From Neocallimastix lanati (nom. inval.) (taxonomy: Eukaryota; Neocallimastigomycota; Neocallimastigomycetes; Neocallimastigales; Neocallimastigaceae): a stretch of 64,000 nucleotides of DNA. The stretch is from assembly GCA_016946835.1 (NCBI GenBank), contig JACVTC010000093.1:581001-645000 (forward strand). The letters are read 5' to 3'. Positions within the stretch are counted from its first letter, which is position 1. Every line of letters starts with the position of its first letter. The notes beneath the pieces were generated by a model that was not told the origin of the DNA, did not search any database, and was given only the letters and a program-made list of their open reading frames with translations. Made by a program: the position numbers and the translations under genes. Below are positions 45,700 through 59,432 of the stretch, piece by piece.

Positions 45700-48400
45700 T
45701 AAATATTTACATATAATGCACCATAAATATTATGGACATCACGATGTTCAACTTTTCCGAAATGTAAATTATCTTTTGGCATAGTTGTTTCTGGACCACT
45801 AAAAACAGATGGCTAATATAAATAAATTAAACAAATTCATTAATTAAACAATGTTTTTTTTTTTTTTTTTTTTTTTAAAGAATATAAATAATATTATATA
45901 ATAAAATAATGGATTATTATACTTCGTTCATATCAATCCAAGTATATAAATTTTCAGTTGATCCCTAGTAATAATAATAATAATAATAAGGTTAGAAATA
46001 TTCTTTGTTTTTCTTTAAAAAAAAAAAATAATAAATAAATAATTGTAAAAAATAAAATATTTTAAAAAAGTCTTTTACTTACTTCATATTTATCAAAATC
46101 ATATTGTGAAATAAGCCATTTATTAGCTTCTGGATTAAGATAATCAACCCATGAGGAACTACCTGGCCAACACCATCCATCAAATGGTTTATCTTGGTTA
46201 TTATGAACGTAAAGATCTTTGTCTTTAGCTTCTTTGTAAACGTAATAGTTATTATCAACCTTGATATGTGGATCAATAATAGTAACCATCTTAAAATTAT
46301 ATATTTATTAAAAATAAAATAATTAAAGATAAAAATTATTAAAAAAAAAAAAAAAAAAAAATTAAAATAATTAGAAATTTTAATATAAACAATAATAAGA
46401 ATATATATATATATAATAAATAATTGATGTATAAAATAATAGATTTAATATAAATATTATAATAAATTATAAATATATAGATTTTATTTTTTATTTTTTT
46501 AATTAACTAGATTTTAATTATTTATTTTTATCTATTTATTTTATTTATTTTTTATTTTTTATTTTTTTTATTATTATTATTTTTTTTTTACCTTTCTACC
46601 CTTTAAACTTATCTTTTCTTGTAAACCTTTTGGATCTGGGAATTTACTTAAATCCCAAGTAAAGTAACGTTTTCCATCGGTATGTTCAATATCTAACCAA
46701 ATAACATCATAAGGAATACCATATTCATCAAATTTGTTATCTACCATAAGAACATCAGCTTCATCATTATAATTCCAACGACATTGATGATAAGCAATAG
46801 CAAAGTATTGAGGAAGTTGTGGCTTTCCAGCTATATTCATATAAGTCTTAATAACATCCTTTGGTGTTTTATTAACAAAGAAGAATACATCAAATTTACC
46901 AGCTTCAGCCATCCAATGAGTAATTGTGCCATTTTCATTCTTTTCAACATCAATCCACATTTCAGAAGAATTAACAAATAAAATACCTGCAGATCTATTT
47001 GACTTATGAGCAAGCATAAATGGAATGGCACCGTAAATAGCCATTGGACTATCAATGATATATTCGAAGACATCTAAGTTATAAAGACGATATGGTTCAG
47101 TATATTCATCACCATTTCTATAAATAAATAAATAAATAAATAATATTTAAAAATTTCAATAAACATTTAATAAAAACAATAATAATAAAGAAGAAGATAA
47201 TTATTATATATGAACATATATATAAATATATGTAATAATTTCGGTCTTCTAAGTTGAATTTTTATTACAATTACTATTAATAATATTATTATATCATAGA
47301 TACCTAGTTGTTTTTAAATCTAATGGACTAGTATGTTGTGGAATACCATAAACATCTTTAAATCCTGGGAATGAAATATCAAAACCAATAGATTCTGGAC
47401 CTATATATTTAATATATTTAAATATATTAATTTTTATAAAATATAAATTTAAATATAATAATTTTATCATTGTTATTTTTATTGTTATTATTATTATTAC
47501 TATTATAAATTGTACTATCATTATTAATAGAAATTATATATTTATTTTAATATAATTAATGTATATATATATTAATTAATTACCGAATGGCTTGGTATCA
47601 GTATTTCCTTTAAAGGTTTCAGACCACATATCCTTTTGAGTATTTTCAATTAAATTTTTAATTTCTTCTTGTCTTTGTTTTTCTTCTTCACTAATTTCAT
47701 TAGCAGCGTCTGCTGTGACTTCGGTTGGGGCTTCAGTTTCGGCAGAAGCATTTTCTTCATTAGTTGATGTTTCTTCCTTAATACGATGCTCTTCATAATT
47801 TAAGTAACCATTTTGATTAAAAACAAGAGAAACTTCACCATCCTTATAAATTTCAATCTTCATTGGACTTAATGTGATAACAATAGTCAACATATCATTA
47901 TCTTCACCAAAAGTATATGAAACAACATTGGAATCATTACTTTTAACATCATCTATTTTTTTTGCTGATTCTGGAGTATTATTTTCCAAAGCGTATTTAG
48001 AAGCATCAAAACGAACTTTAATTGTATCATCTGCTTCTTCTAGATTCATACGTACAGCACCACCTTTTAAAAGATATAATTTAAGATTGAAATAATATTC
48101 CATTGGAGTAGTATCAGGTAAAGTATTGCTAGCTGTTTTTAAAACTTTCGCTGATATAACTCCTTCCTTTTTATTAAATTCAATTGTATCTTGTATTATT
48201 TTATATGGTGAGGCATTATTAGTATTGGTTTTATCTACGAGATCAGAATATGCTCTTTGTCTAACACAGAATCCACTTTGGTTACATTTTTTGAAATCCT
48301 CGCTTTTAACACACATACCAGGGGTTATAAATAATGCTGTTAAAATAAAGGCAAAATAAATTACATTACTTATTGTAATATAATATTTTCCCAATTTCAT
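43619..48400 (-). CDS. Glucosidase II catalytic alpha subunit (GH31)
   Basis: Ten in-phase exons: 48400-47584, 47400-47304, 47117-46592, 46289-46083, 45964-45923, 45812-45711, 45507-45065, 44831-44693, 44484-44290, 43981-43619; 976 codons plus stop, a usual size for the family. This ER enzyme trims the inner glucoses from N-glycans in the calnexin cycle. Evidence: an N-terminal hydrophobic signal segment ([18 protein letters not shown]), the family start [14 protein letters not shown], then the GH31 barrel. The nucleophile motif [12 protein letters not shown] (Asp about 560) is split by an intron, and the acid/base motif WTGDNDAKW (Asp about 636) follows. [29 protein letters not shown] and YTLFKEA also fit. 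There is no KDEL at the C-terminus, as expected if a separate beta subunit retains it. An acidic Glu/Thr/Ala insert (about 215-245) precedes the catalytic part. Confidence 0.95.
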
Positions 48401-49959
48401 TGCTATTAATATTTTAATTTATCAATTTAAATGGGTAATTCATCAAAAAAAAAAAAAAATAAATAAAAAAATAAAAAAAATAATAATAAAATAGAAAATA
48501 AAAATAATTTTAGTATATAAATGGAAAATTAATTATATAGATTTATAATTATTATAACTATTAATTTAAAAATGAATATATATTTATATATAAATAAATA
48601 AAATAATTATAATTATTTATAAAACATATATATATAATCAATTTCAATAGAATTAATTAATGAAATGTCATTTGAATTTTATTTTAATAATACTATTGTT
48701 GTTATTGAATTATTTTTATATAAATAAATTAATCATTATTTAGCCTAAAATGAATTTTGTTATAATATCAAACATTGATTAATTTTGAAAACTGAATAAT
48801 AGTAATAATAATAATTATAATAATAAAAAAGATGTTTTTTTTAAAAAAAAAAATACATTTGAATATTGAAAAATTTTAAATGAATTATAAATTTTGATTT
48901 TTCAAATTAAAATTGATTTTATATGACTAAAAACTAAAATAAATGATTAAAATGGTAAATAATATCTTTTATTTAATTTAATGATATAAATTAAGCATAT
49001 TTATTGTTTAATTAGATATTATATATAAAACTATTGATTTCATTAATTCTAACATCAATATTATTTGTTTAAGGTTATTTTATCTAAATAATGATTAAAA
49101 AAATATTAAATTAAATACAATAAAAAATTGAATAAATAAAATCATATATTAAATAAATATGTTAGTTAATCATCTTTTTTACTTATTAATAATTTATATT
49201 TTATTTTTATAATTGGTGTCTCAATCATACCTTTATATTATTTATCCCTAAAATATATTTTGAATAATTCAATATCGAAAACATTTTATTTATTTTTGTA
49301 TAATTAAATATGTATACCTTCTAGTACTTTTTTATAAAAAATATATATATAATTATTTTCTCACTTTTTTTTATTAATTTATTATTATTAAGAAAAACGA
49401 ATAATATTTATATTTCTTTGTATATTTTTTTATTTTATTTTTTATCCTTTTTTTTTTTTTTTAATATTAGAACCTTTATTTTAAATTTTTTATCACTAAT
49501 TTTTATTTTATTGAATAAAAAATTAAGTTTATTAATTACATTAATAATTAATAAATGTATCTTCAACAAAAAAAATTTTTTTTATAAATTTTTATGGTTT
49601 ATACATATTAATAATATATTATCCATTTTACATTTGTATTTAATTTATTTATATTATGTATTTAGTTCATCTTTAAAATTGTTATTAGTATTACAATAAA
49701 AAATATTAATATTTATAAAAAATAATAATAATAATAATTAAAAATAAAAATAACTTTATTTATAAATTAAAAATACAAAAATAAGTTAATAAATAAATAA
49801 ATAAATAAATTAATAAAAAAGATTTTAACTAAAACAAGATTCTATTAAAAATCCAATACATAATAAAATATTAAAAAAATTATATTGTTCTATTAAATTG
49901 CCATTTTTATTTTTATAATAATTAAGAAAAATTAATAAAATATTAAGATTTTCCAGTTT
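48401..49959. other. Intergenic upstream of the glucosidase gene
   Basis: No gene seen. The short plus-strand frame near 49418-49699 encodes only hydrophobic residues from T-rich DNA and lacks coding character. The first hundred bases left of the stretch's start must hold the glucosidase 5' UTR. Confidence 0.55.
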
Positions 49960-50401
49960 TTATCCTGGTATTTAGTACTCGGGACTAAGGCTTCTGGATC
50001 GACCCTACGGCTACCTCCTGAATCTATATGGAGGCGATTTTCATCCTCCTAGGATGTTTTTCCCTAAAATGAAGTTAGTTTTCAATGGTCATAGTAAGTA
50101 TTCCTTTTGCTGGACTACAAAAACGTTAGTGCAAAGAGCAATTGATCTCTGAGAGGATTAGTTTAGCTGTTCCTCCCTCGATGATGGTTCAAGATATTAC
50201 TGAAAGAAGTCCGTAGTTTAAAGCTACGTATGAGGAATGTCTTTCTTATTAGCCTTGCTTAGAGAGAAGTTCTTGTCGACGTCAAAGTGGTATGGTAAAG
50301 AATCCAATGTGAGTCTGATACGTTTAAGAAAGAGACTAAAGACCCTATTGTTCTCCCATCCCATTAATCCCAGTCTTGAAAAAAAAAAAAAAAAAAAAAA
50401 A
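49960..50401 (+). pseudogene. LINE-like retrotransposon 3' fragment with poly(A)
   Basis: An island of near-normal G+C in AT-rich DNA, ending in about 23 A (50379-50401) and then AT-rich sequence, the shape of a truncated non-LTR element in plus orientation. Open pieces in changing frames read GSTLRLPPESIWRRF, then FNGHSKYSFCWTTKTLVQRAIDL, FKATYEECLSY, and FLSTSKWYGKES then LIRLRKRLKTLL and SHPINPSLE just before the poly(A). These look like a C-terminal coding part broken by stops and frameshifts. I cannot match it to a named clade. A 3'-truncated processed pseudogene is an alternative reading. Confidence 0.45.
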
Positions 50402-50580
50402 GTATTAAATATTAAATATCATTAAATATTTTTTAATATAAATTTTATTATATACTATTATTTTTAATATATTTTTATTTTTATTTTTATTTTTATTTTT
50501 ATTTTTATTTTCTCTTATTTAATTTGTAATTCATATTTATATTTCAACTATTTATTTTATTTTATTTTATTTTATTTTTA

Positions 50581-51100
50581 TTAATACTTTACTCTTTTAT
50601 ATTACTTCACTATTTATTTTATTTTATTTTTATTAATACTTTACTCTTTTATATTACTTCACTATTTATTTTATTTTATTTTTATTAATACTTTACTCTT
50701 TTATATTACTTCACTATTTATTTTATTTTATTTTTATTAATACTTTACTCTTTTATATTACTTCACTATTTATTTTATTTTATTTTTATTAATACTTTAC
50801 TCTTTTATATTACTTCACTATTTATTTTATTTTATTTTTATTAATACTTTACTCTTTTATATTACTTCACTATTTATTTTATTTTATTTTTATTAATACT
50901 TTACTCTTTTATATTACTTCACTATTTATTTTATTTTATTTTTATTAATACTTTACTCTTTTATATTACTTCACTATTTATTTTATTTTATTTTTATTAA
51001 TACTTTACTCTTTTATATTACTTCACTATTTATTTTATTTTATTTTTATTAATACTTTACTCTTTTATATTACTTCACTATTTATTTTATTTTATTTTAT
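50581..51100. repeat. 52-bp minisatellite, 10 copies
   Basis: Ten consecutive units of TTAATACTTTACTCTTTTATATTACTTCACTATTTATTTTATTTTATTTTTA type start at 50581, 50633 and so on to 51049, with essentially no divergence between them. It grades directly into TTTTA pentamers. Confidence 0.95.
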
Positions 51101-51995
51101 TTTATTTTATTTTATTTTATTTTATTTTATTTTATTTTATTTTATTTTATTTTATTTTATTTTATTTTATTTTATTCAATCTGTACTTCATATTTATATT
51201 TCAACTATTTATTTTATTTTATTTTATTTTATTTTATTCAATCTGTACTTCATATTTATATTTCAACTATTTATTTATTTTATTTTATTTTATTTTATTT
51301 TATTTTATTTTATTTTATTTTATTTTATTTTATTTTATTTTATTTTATTTTATTTTATTTTATTTTATTTTATTCAATCTGTACTTCATATTTATATTTC
51401 AACTATTTATTTATTTTATTTTATTTTATTTTATTTTATTTTATTTTATTTTATTTTATTTTATTTTATTTTATTTTATTTTATTTTATTTTATTTTATT
51501 TTATTTTATTTTATTTTATTTTATTTTATTCAATCTGTACTTCATATTTATATTTCAACTATTTATTTATTTTATTTTATTTTATTTTATTTTATTTTAT
51601 TTTATTTTATTTTATTTTATTTTATTTTATTTTATTTTATTTTATTTTATTTTATTTTATTTTATTTTATTTTATTTTATTTTATTTTATTTTATTTTAT
51701 TCAATCTGTACTTCATATTTATATTTCAACTATTTATTTATTTTATTTTATTTTATTTTATTTTATTTTATTTTATTTTATTTTATTTTATTTTATTTTA
51801 TTTTATTTTATTTTATTTTATTTTATTTTATTTTATTTTATTTTATTTTATTTTATTTTATTTTATTTTATTTTATTTTATTCAATCTGTACTTCATATT
51901 TATATTTCAACTATTTATTTATTTTATTTTATTTTATTTTATTTTATTTTATTTTATTTTATTTTATTTTATTTTATTTTATTTTATTTTATTTT
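51085..51995. repeat. (TTTTA)n satellite with six spaced 40-bp inserts
   Basis: Pentamer TTTTA arrays are interrupted by a conserved block (CAATCTGTACTTCATATTTA then TATTTCAACTATTTATTTA) near 51178, 51238, 51375, 51532, 51703 and 51883. From the second block on, spacing increases (about 137, 157, 171, 180 bp), because the pentamer runs lengthen while the block stays constant. It is a higher-order repeat. Confidence 0.9.
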
Positions 51996-53195
51996 TAAAT
52001 TTTAATTTTTAATTTTTAATTTTTAAATTTTTTTTCTCTTTTTTTTTTTTCCTTTTTTTTCCTTTTTTATTTCTTTTTGTTGTTTAATCAACATAAAGAA
52101 ATTAATATATACTATTTTTTTATAAAAAAATTAAAAGTACTTATTATTTATTATAAATAAAAAATACTAATAACTTTTAATTTTTATTTATTTTATTATT
52201 GTTTTACCTCTTCTCTTTTTTTTTTTTTTTTTTTTTGTTTCTTTTTTGTTTTGTTTAAAAGAAAATTTTTTTGTTGTTGTTGTTTGTTTAGATTTTTTGT
52301 TTTTTGTTTGCTTAATTATTTTACTTATTTAATTTGTTTCTTTTTTAGTATAATTAAGTATTTCAATATATTTTTAAATACATGTTTAAAATTAATATAT
52401 ACATAATTTTTTATTATTATAATTATTATATTATATTATTTATATTATTATTATATATTAATTTTTATATTAAATAAAATAGCGCGAATAAAAAAAAAAA
52501 AAAAAAAAAAAAAAAATTTATATATAAATAAAAAAAAAAAAAAAACAATTAATAAAATATTTTATTTAAACATCTTTTTATTATTATTATTATTATTATT
52601 ATTCATTTAATTATACTCATAATTTAAAACTTTTATATATATATATATATATTTATTTTTAATATTGAATATTTTATTTTATTTTTTATTTGTATTATTT
52701 ATGTTTTATTTTCTATATATATTCTTATGTATTTTTTATTTTTTTTTTTTTTTTTTTTGCAATTTTAACTTCTATCCTTAGCGTAATAGATATTGTAAAA
52801 TTTTATATTTTTTGTTATTTAAATTATATATAAATAATATAAAATAAATTTATTATAAAAATATATATATATATTTTCATGTTTATTTAAAATACAATAA
52901 AAAATAAAATAAAATTATCGTATATTAAATAATAATAATAATAATAATGTTAAATAAATTAAAATTTAATATATGAAAAAAAAAATATGTATGAAAATAA
53001 ATTCAAATTTATTTATGCGTTTAGGTTTTTTTTTTTTTTTTTTTTTTATTAAAAATATATATATATATATTTATTAATAATTATGAAATATATTTTTTTA
53101 TATATGCTTTTATTTATGTTCATCGATGTAGTTAAATAGTTAGATATTAATTAATAATATATAAATATCAATGCAAGAAAGAAAAAAAAATAATT
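51996..53195. other. Intergenic downstream of DCP2, no gene seen
   Basis: T-rich and AT-rich sequence with several TTGTT/TTTTG tracts (52225-52330) and homopolymers. The DCP2 3' UTR should occupy the right end. Nothing else recognised. Confidence 0.55.
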
Positions 53196-56100
53196 TTATT
53201 TACTTTTTATGCCTTGAAATAATTCATTAATCATTATCTTATTAAAATCTAAATTATTATTATTATTATTATTAATTGTTGTTGTCATTGGATTATTCAT
53301 TGGATTACTCATTGGATTTGCTGGAGTTGAATTAACAGAATTAAATAAATCTTGTACTGATATTCTAATACCTGTTGGTACTACATTATTTGTCATTTCA
53401 TTATTTGTATTGTTAATTGTATTATTATTATTTGTATTATTAGAAATTGAATTATTATCAATTTTATTGTTTACATTACTATTGGAATTACTACCACCAT
53501 TAATTAATGCTAATAAAGGATTTTGTGTAGTAAATGGCATTGAAGCACTAGTTATATTACTATTACTATTGCTATTATTATTATTATTGTTGTTGTTGCT
53601 ATTGTTACCATAATTATTAGTAGTATTAGTATTTGGGTTAGCATTATTTAATAATGAAAGAAGATTTAATGCATTTAAAGTTGGTGTATTATTGTCATCA
53701 TTCATTACTTTTTTATTATTTGGTAATGAATTATTATTATCTTGTTTTAATATATCTAATAATGGACTTTTTGAAGTTTGAGACACTGGCTTAGATGTAC
53801 TATTATTATCATTATTTTTAACTTTCAAAAGATTCATCATTCTTCTTGAGTCCTCATTAAGTTTTAACTTTCTTTGATTTGTAATAAAATCATTATTGAA
53901 ATGAAATATTGATGTAGTATCAATAGAATCCATTGAGAATTCGGTAAACGTAGGAGATTGAGCAGGCATATTTTGTACATTTGAATTTGGGTTAAGATTT
54001 GAATTTGAATTTCCTTGAGGATTTTGGAATAAAGCATTAAGGTCAATGCTTTTAGTGGAAGATTGACTTTGAACTGGTAATTGAATTTGAACTTGACTAT
54101 TATTTCTGCTATTATTATTACTATTTTTACTGCTATTATTACTACTAGTAGTATTATTAATTTTGGAAGCGGTATCAGATTTAAATATTTTAGCAATATC
54201 AGGATTCACAGTTGAACTATTACTATTCCCTTGTTTATTCTTATTGGTAACTGATAATAATAAAGAATTAATAGTTTGATTCGCCACTGATTCTTTTGAT
54301 TCTTTAGTATTTTTAATAGAATTTCCTTTCAATTTTTCTTTCAATTTGATTTCTTTTGATTTTGTTCCATTTGGCTTGACTTGACTTTCACTATTATTCT
54401 TATTGGAATTTATATTTAGCATTGATAAAATAGCTTGTGAACCTTCCTTATTAACAACTAAATTTTCTTTAGGGATATTAGTTGTTACTGAAGCAGATAG
54501 TTGTGATTCATTTAATTTTTCAAGAAGCTGCATTGATCCCTCATTAGAATGAGATAAATTACCTTTAACTTTATTTGTTGTCTTAACTGGCAATTCCACT
54601 GAAGAAGAAGACTTTGATGATACATTTAACATGTTCATTAAGAGTGTACTATTATTATTATTATTATTATTATTACTATTGCTATTTCCTTTTTCTTTAT
54701 ACTGTTTTGTAAATGGCATATTTGGAATTGAATTTGGATTATTTATGTTTAATTTTATACTATTAAAATTATCTGATTGATGTGGTAATTTTAAACCTTG
54801 CTTTTGAGGACTATAAATATCATTTACAGAAGCGGAATTTTTATTAAGCATTTCCAATAATGAAACTGAATTTTGACTTAAAGTATTTGGCTGAGATTTT
54901 TGTTGTAAAAGTTTTGATTTACTATTACTATTTAACATATTAAGAAGTTCTGCTTTTGATTTTTCAAGACTACTACTAGTTGATATATTTTCATTTTTCA
55001 TTACTCTTGGAGATTGCATTTCAAATAGTTTCGCTTGTAATTGCTGTGTTCCATTCAATGTATTGTTATTTATTGTTGGAGAAGTAGCAACTGAAGATGA
55101 TTTATCTTGTTGATTATCAGATTTAAATAAATCCAAAATAAACTGCTGTTGTTCAACAGAATTTTTACGAGAATACTTTGACTTATTTTCTGAATCATTT
55201 GGCGATTCATTTAATAATTTTAATAACATTTTGTTACTTGGCGTAGCATCTGGGTGACCTATTGAATTCTGATTATTATTAGTATTATTATTGTTATTTG
55301 CTTGGTTATTTCTATTACTTGTTTTGTTATTATTATTATTATTATTTGTATTGTTAGATAATTCATTAGACTTTGAATTAGATCCATTTAACATTCTTAA
55401 TATATCTTGTCCATTAATTTTTCCTTCTTGTGAAGATATTTGATTTTCTTTATAATATTTTATTATTAAATAATAATGTATATATATATATTACAACAAT
55501 AACAATAACAATTAATAATTGCATTAACGATTATAATTACAAAAATTAAAATTAAATTTTAATTTTAATATTAAAATAACAATATTAATCATTATTTCAT
55601 CAAATTAATTAATATTAACATATTAAATGAAAAAAAATAAAAAATAAAAAATAAAAAAAATAAAAAAAAAAAAATAATACAATTAAAAACAATAAAAAAA
55701 AAAAGCATTATCTAAATTTAAAAATTAAAATATAGAGATATATTTATATACATTTACCAAAAAAAAAAAAATTATACTTATTAATAGAAAAATTACATAT
55801 TTTTTTTTTTATTTTTACCTTGAACTTGGTTAACTTGGTTTGTTTCATTTTGATTACTATTTAAAAAGTCAAGTAATTTTTTTTCTAAAGTTGTATTATC
55901 ATTAGAATTACTTGATTTTGGAGCAACTTTAGGTTGAATTACTTCATCAGATGATAAAAATGTATTCTGATAGGCTTGTGGTAAAACGAAATTATCAATT
56001 GGTGTATTTATGACCACATTTGAATTATTTGTCATTACATAAGGTGAAGCAAGAAGTTCAGGATTAATACTTGTTTCATTATTAAGCATATATAGAGGTG

Positions 56101-57913
56101 GATTTGCTACACCACCAGCAGCAGCAGGAAGAGAAATAGGTTGAACTGCTAATGGCGTTGCTAAATTAAGTGATGGAGAATTAACTGCTATTGGAGCAAA
56201 TTGAGGAGTCATTTGAATTGGAAGTTGAATTTGACTTTGTACTGAAGAATACTGTGAAGGAAATTGTGCTGACATTTGAACAGGAGATTGAATAACTGTT
56301 GGTCCTGAAGTTGGTTGTCCAAATGGTAAATTTTGTAATACATTAGGATGGGTTTGGGTGTAACTCAATTGTTTTGGTGAATGCATATATGGTGAATTTA
56401 ATATATTTACTGATTCATTGTTAAATGATGTCTGTGATGGCATAAGTGGTGGTTTTTCAGGTATAATACCTAAAACTGAACGCAATACAGAAGTTGCTTC
56501 AGCGTCAGAAGAATAATTAGTTCCTGAATCAAATTTAATATAACCAGTTTGTTTTGGTATAATTCCAGTAACTCGCTCATAGTCAGCGTGTCTTACACCA
56601 CTATCAGATACAGCACCATCAAATTCACTCATTTCAATATCAGATGATTCACCTATATGACTACCTCTTTGACTTTGTCTAGCAATTATATTTTCCTTTT
56701 TCTTTCTCAAATACCTTGCCTTTTTTTCTCTATTAATCCATTGATGTAACTTTCCAACAAATGGGTACACTAAATAAAAATTATTTGATGATTTAGAATT
56801 ATTTTTATCTCTCTTATCAGTTGGTAAATCTCTAACATTATGCCATTTTATTTTCTATTTAATTTGGATATAATAAAATGATTTAGATAATGCACAACAA
56901 ATTTAATACTTATTTAATATTTATAACTATTATTTAATAATTAAATATTTTAATAATTAAATAATGATTACATACACTAATTTCTTTTCTTGTTTGTGGT
57001 TCAAAATGAGTATCTTCTGGAATTCCAGTAACAATATATAAACGTATTCTCTGCTCCTTAATAAGTAATTCAATATAATCACCTTCTTTTACAAATTCTG
57101 ATATATCATAACCTGTTTCTTCCATAACCTACACAATTAAATATTATTTAATATTTATCAAATATTTAAAGTATAAATATTCATTTATATAAAATGCTAA
57201 AAAAAAAAAAATAAAAATAGAAAATTACTTCTCTAACAGCACAATCTATATCGGGTTCTTCTTTATTGATTTTGCCTTTTGGAAAACCCCATCCTGATCT
57301 TGCTGACCAACCTTTAACTAATAAACACTTTTTTTAAAAAAAAATTTTTATTAATAAATCATTAATTTACTTTTATAATATTTATATATCTATATTTACT
57401 TTATCCATCTTTTCATTTAATATAATTGCCCCACAAACAGGAACTCTAATTTTATATCTAATAAAATCATTAAAAGCTTTTTCATGTTTATCTGAATATT
57501 TTTGAAGTAACGGACAATGTCTAAAAAGTACAATGAAGTTAAAGATAATTTTTTTTTTTTTTTTTATAATATTTATTTTATTTTTTGAATTTTAAAAATT
57601 ATTATGTTTAAAATTTTAATACAAAAAAAGATATATTTTGCTGAAAAATTTTTCAAATTATAATATGGTAAATTTGAATTTTGTTCCCTTGCAAAATCTT
57701 CATAATACCAATAAGCTTGTTCAATTTGAAAACAAATTCTTTCAATTGATGACAATTCTTCTACTGGGACATTAATAATAAAACGACTTTTATCATAAAA
57801 TAAATTATTACTTAGATTAAAATAAATTAAAATATATGAAATAAATATTTGATCTATTTTTACCTTGACAAATCGTCTAACACTTCATTAAACGTTAGAT
57901 TATTAAAAGACAT
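53196..57913 (-). CDS. DCP2: mRNA-decapping enzyme subunit DCP2
   Basis: Exons: 57913-57864, 57786-57623, 57520-57400, 57327-57229, 57128-56976, 56854-55819, 55447-53196; about 1290 codons. DCP2 is a Nudix pyrophosphatase that removes the 5' m7G cap in cytoplasmic mRNA decay. The N-terminal regulatory domain reads [20 protein letters not shown] ... [15 protein letters not shown]. Box A has HCPLLQKY. The Nudix box [23 protein letters not shown] has all conserved Glu residues, preceded by [14 protein letters not shown]. Box B is around [11 protein letters not shown]. The rest, over 1000 residues, is disordered and Asn/Ser/Gln-rich, with repeated LLxxLN motifs resembling fungal helical leucine-rich motifs. 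One oddity: exons 2 and 3 join one base out of frame at a run of seven T (57623-57629), so either that homopolymer is miscounted or the splice differs. The rest is in phase. Confidence 0.93.
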
Positions 57914-58482
57914 TATATATTATTTTTTTTCTTTCCTGCTAAAAAAAAAAAGGTATATATATAATTTATTTATTTATTTATTCTAAAATTCTTATTTTAT
58001 CTTATTTCTTAATATTAATAATCTTATATAAAATAACTTTAAATATAAAAATTATCTAAACATTTTATATCTGTTCTAATATTAATTTTATTTTACATTT
58101 TTTTATAATCGAAATTTAATTATTAATTAAAAAATATTCAAATGAAAAAAATACTTTATTATTAAATATTAAATATAATTTTACCTTTAACTTTATTAAA
58201 TTTCTATTTCACTTTGTATAAACAAGATTGTTATTATTATTATTATTGTTTTTTTTTTTTTTTTTTTTTTTTTTTTATTTTATTTTATTTATTTAATAAT
58301 TATTAAAATAAATTATTATTATATTATAAAGAATGTTTATTATTTATCGCTTTCTAATAAATATAAATAGAGTATACTATATATACAATTTATCTTTTAA
58401 ATGAGGTAAAAATAAATATATATTAAAGAATAAGAAAAAAAATGTTTTTTTTTTTTTTTTAAAAAATAAATTAGATTTTATG

Positions 58483-58551
<69 letters not shown>

Positions 58552-58980
58552 ATTTTTACTATTAATTTTTTTTTTAAATTAATGAAGAAAAAACGAAGAA
58601 GGAAAATTTTTCTTATTATAATTAAATAATATAAATTACATTTAGTAATTAATGGTCAATTCACTTTTACATTTTGCACAAATACAATTACATTAATTTT
58701 GAATTATATAATATAAAACTTTAAATTCAAATATATTAAGATATAATTAAAAATGATTATATAAATATATTAAAAGTCACCCCTTCCCTTTTAAAGCAAT
58801 TAAAAGATAATTTGAGGTTATTTGATATTATTTTTAAAAATTTAAAAATATTGATACCAAAATTATAATAAAATTATTATTTGAAAAAATACTATTATTA
58901 ATCAGTAATAAAAATTAAATAAATTAATTAAAAATTTATAGTATAATCAACAACAACAACAACAAAAAAAAAAAAAAAAA
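57914..58980. other. Intergenic upstream of DCP2
   Basis: No gene seen. Contains TTTA and T-tract runs and an (ATT)23 microsatellite at about 58484-58550. The DCP2 promoter and 5' UTR should be within the first few hundred bases. Confidence 0.6.
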
Positions 58981-59272
58981 AAAAAGGATCCAAATACTGA
59001 TTTTGATTATTATTTAATTAATGCCATAGAAAGTAGTAATATTAATTTTTAAATTATAATGAAAATGAAAATAGAGCAGATATAAATAAAGAAAATAGAC
59101 TAGGTGAAATAATCAATATATATATATTTAATTGAACAAAAAAAAAGCAGATATTATTAAAGAAAGAAATAATAATGGTATGACCCAGTTATTATATGAA
59201 TGTCAAGCGAAAATGAAAATTTAGGAATATATTTAAATGAACAACAAAGGAGTTGAAATAAATATAGAAATG

Positions 59273-59307
<35 letters not shown>

Positions 59308-59399
59308 AAACACTATTATTTAATGATTGTTCAAGAGGAAATGTAAAAAATATATAATATATTAAATTGAAAATGGAACAGATATATATTAAGAAAATA

Positions 59400-59432
<33 letters not shown>

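Noticed and set aside
47874-48359. Two plus-strand frames
   Set aside because: They are antisense to exon 1 of glucosidase II, whose protein is clearly recognisable.
51170-51920. CRISPR-like regular repeats with spacers
   Set aside because: The spacers are all TTTTA pentamers of varying length and the context is eukaryotic; it is a higher-order satellite.
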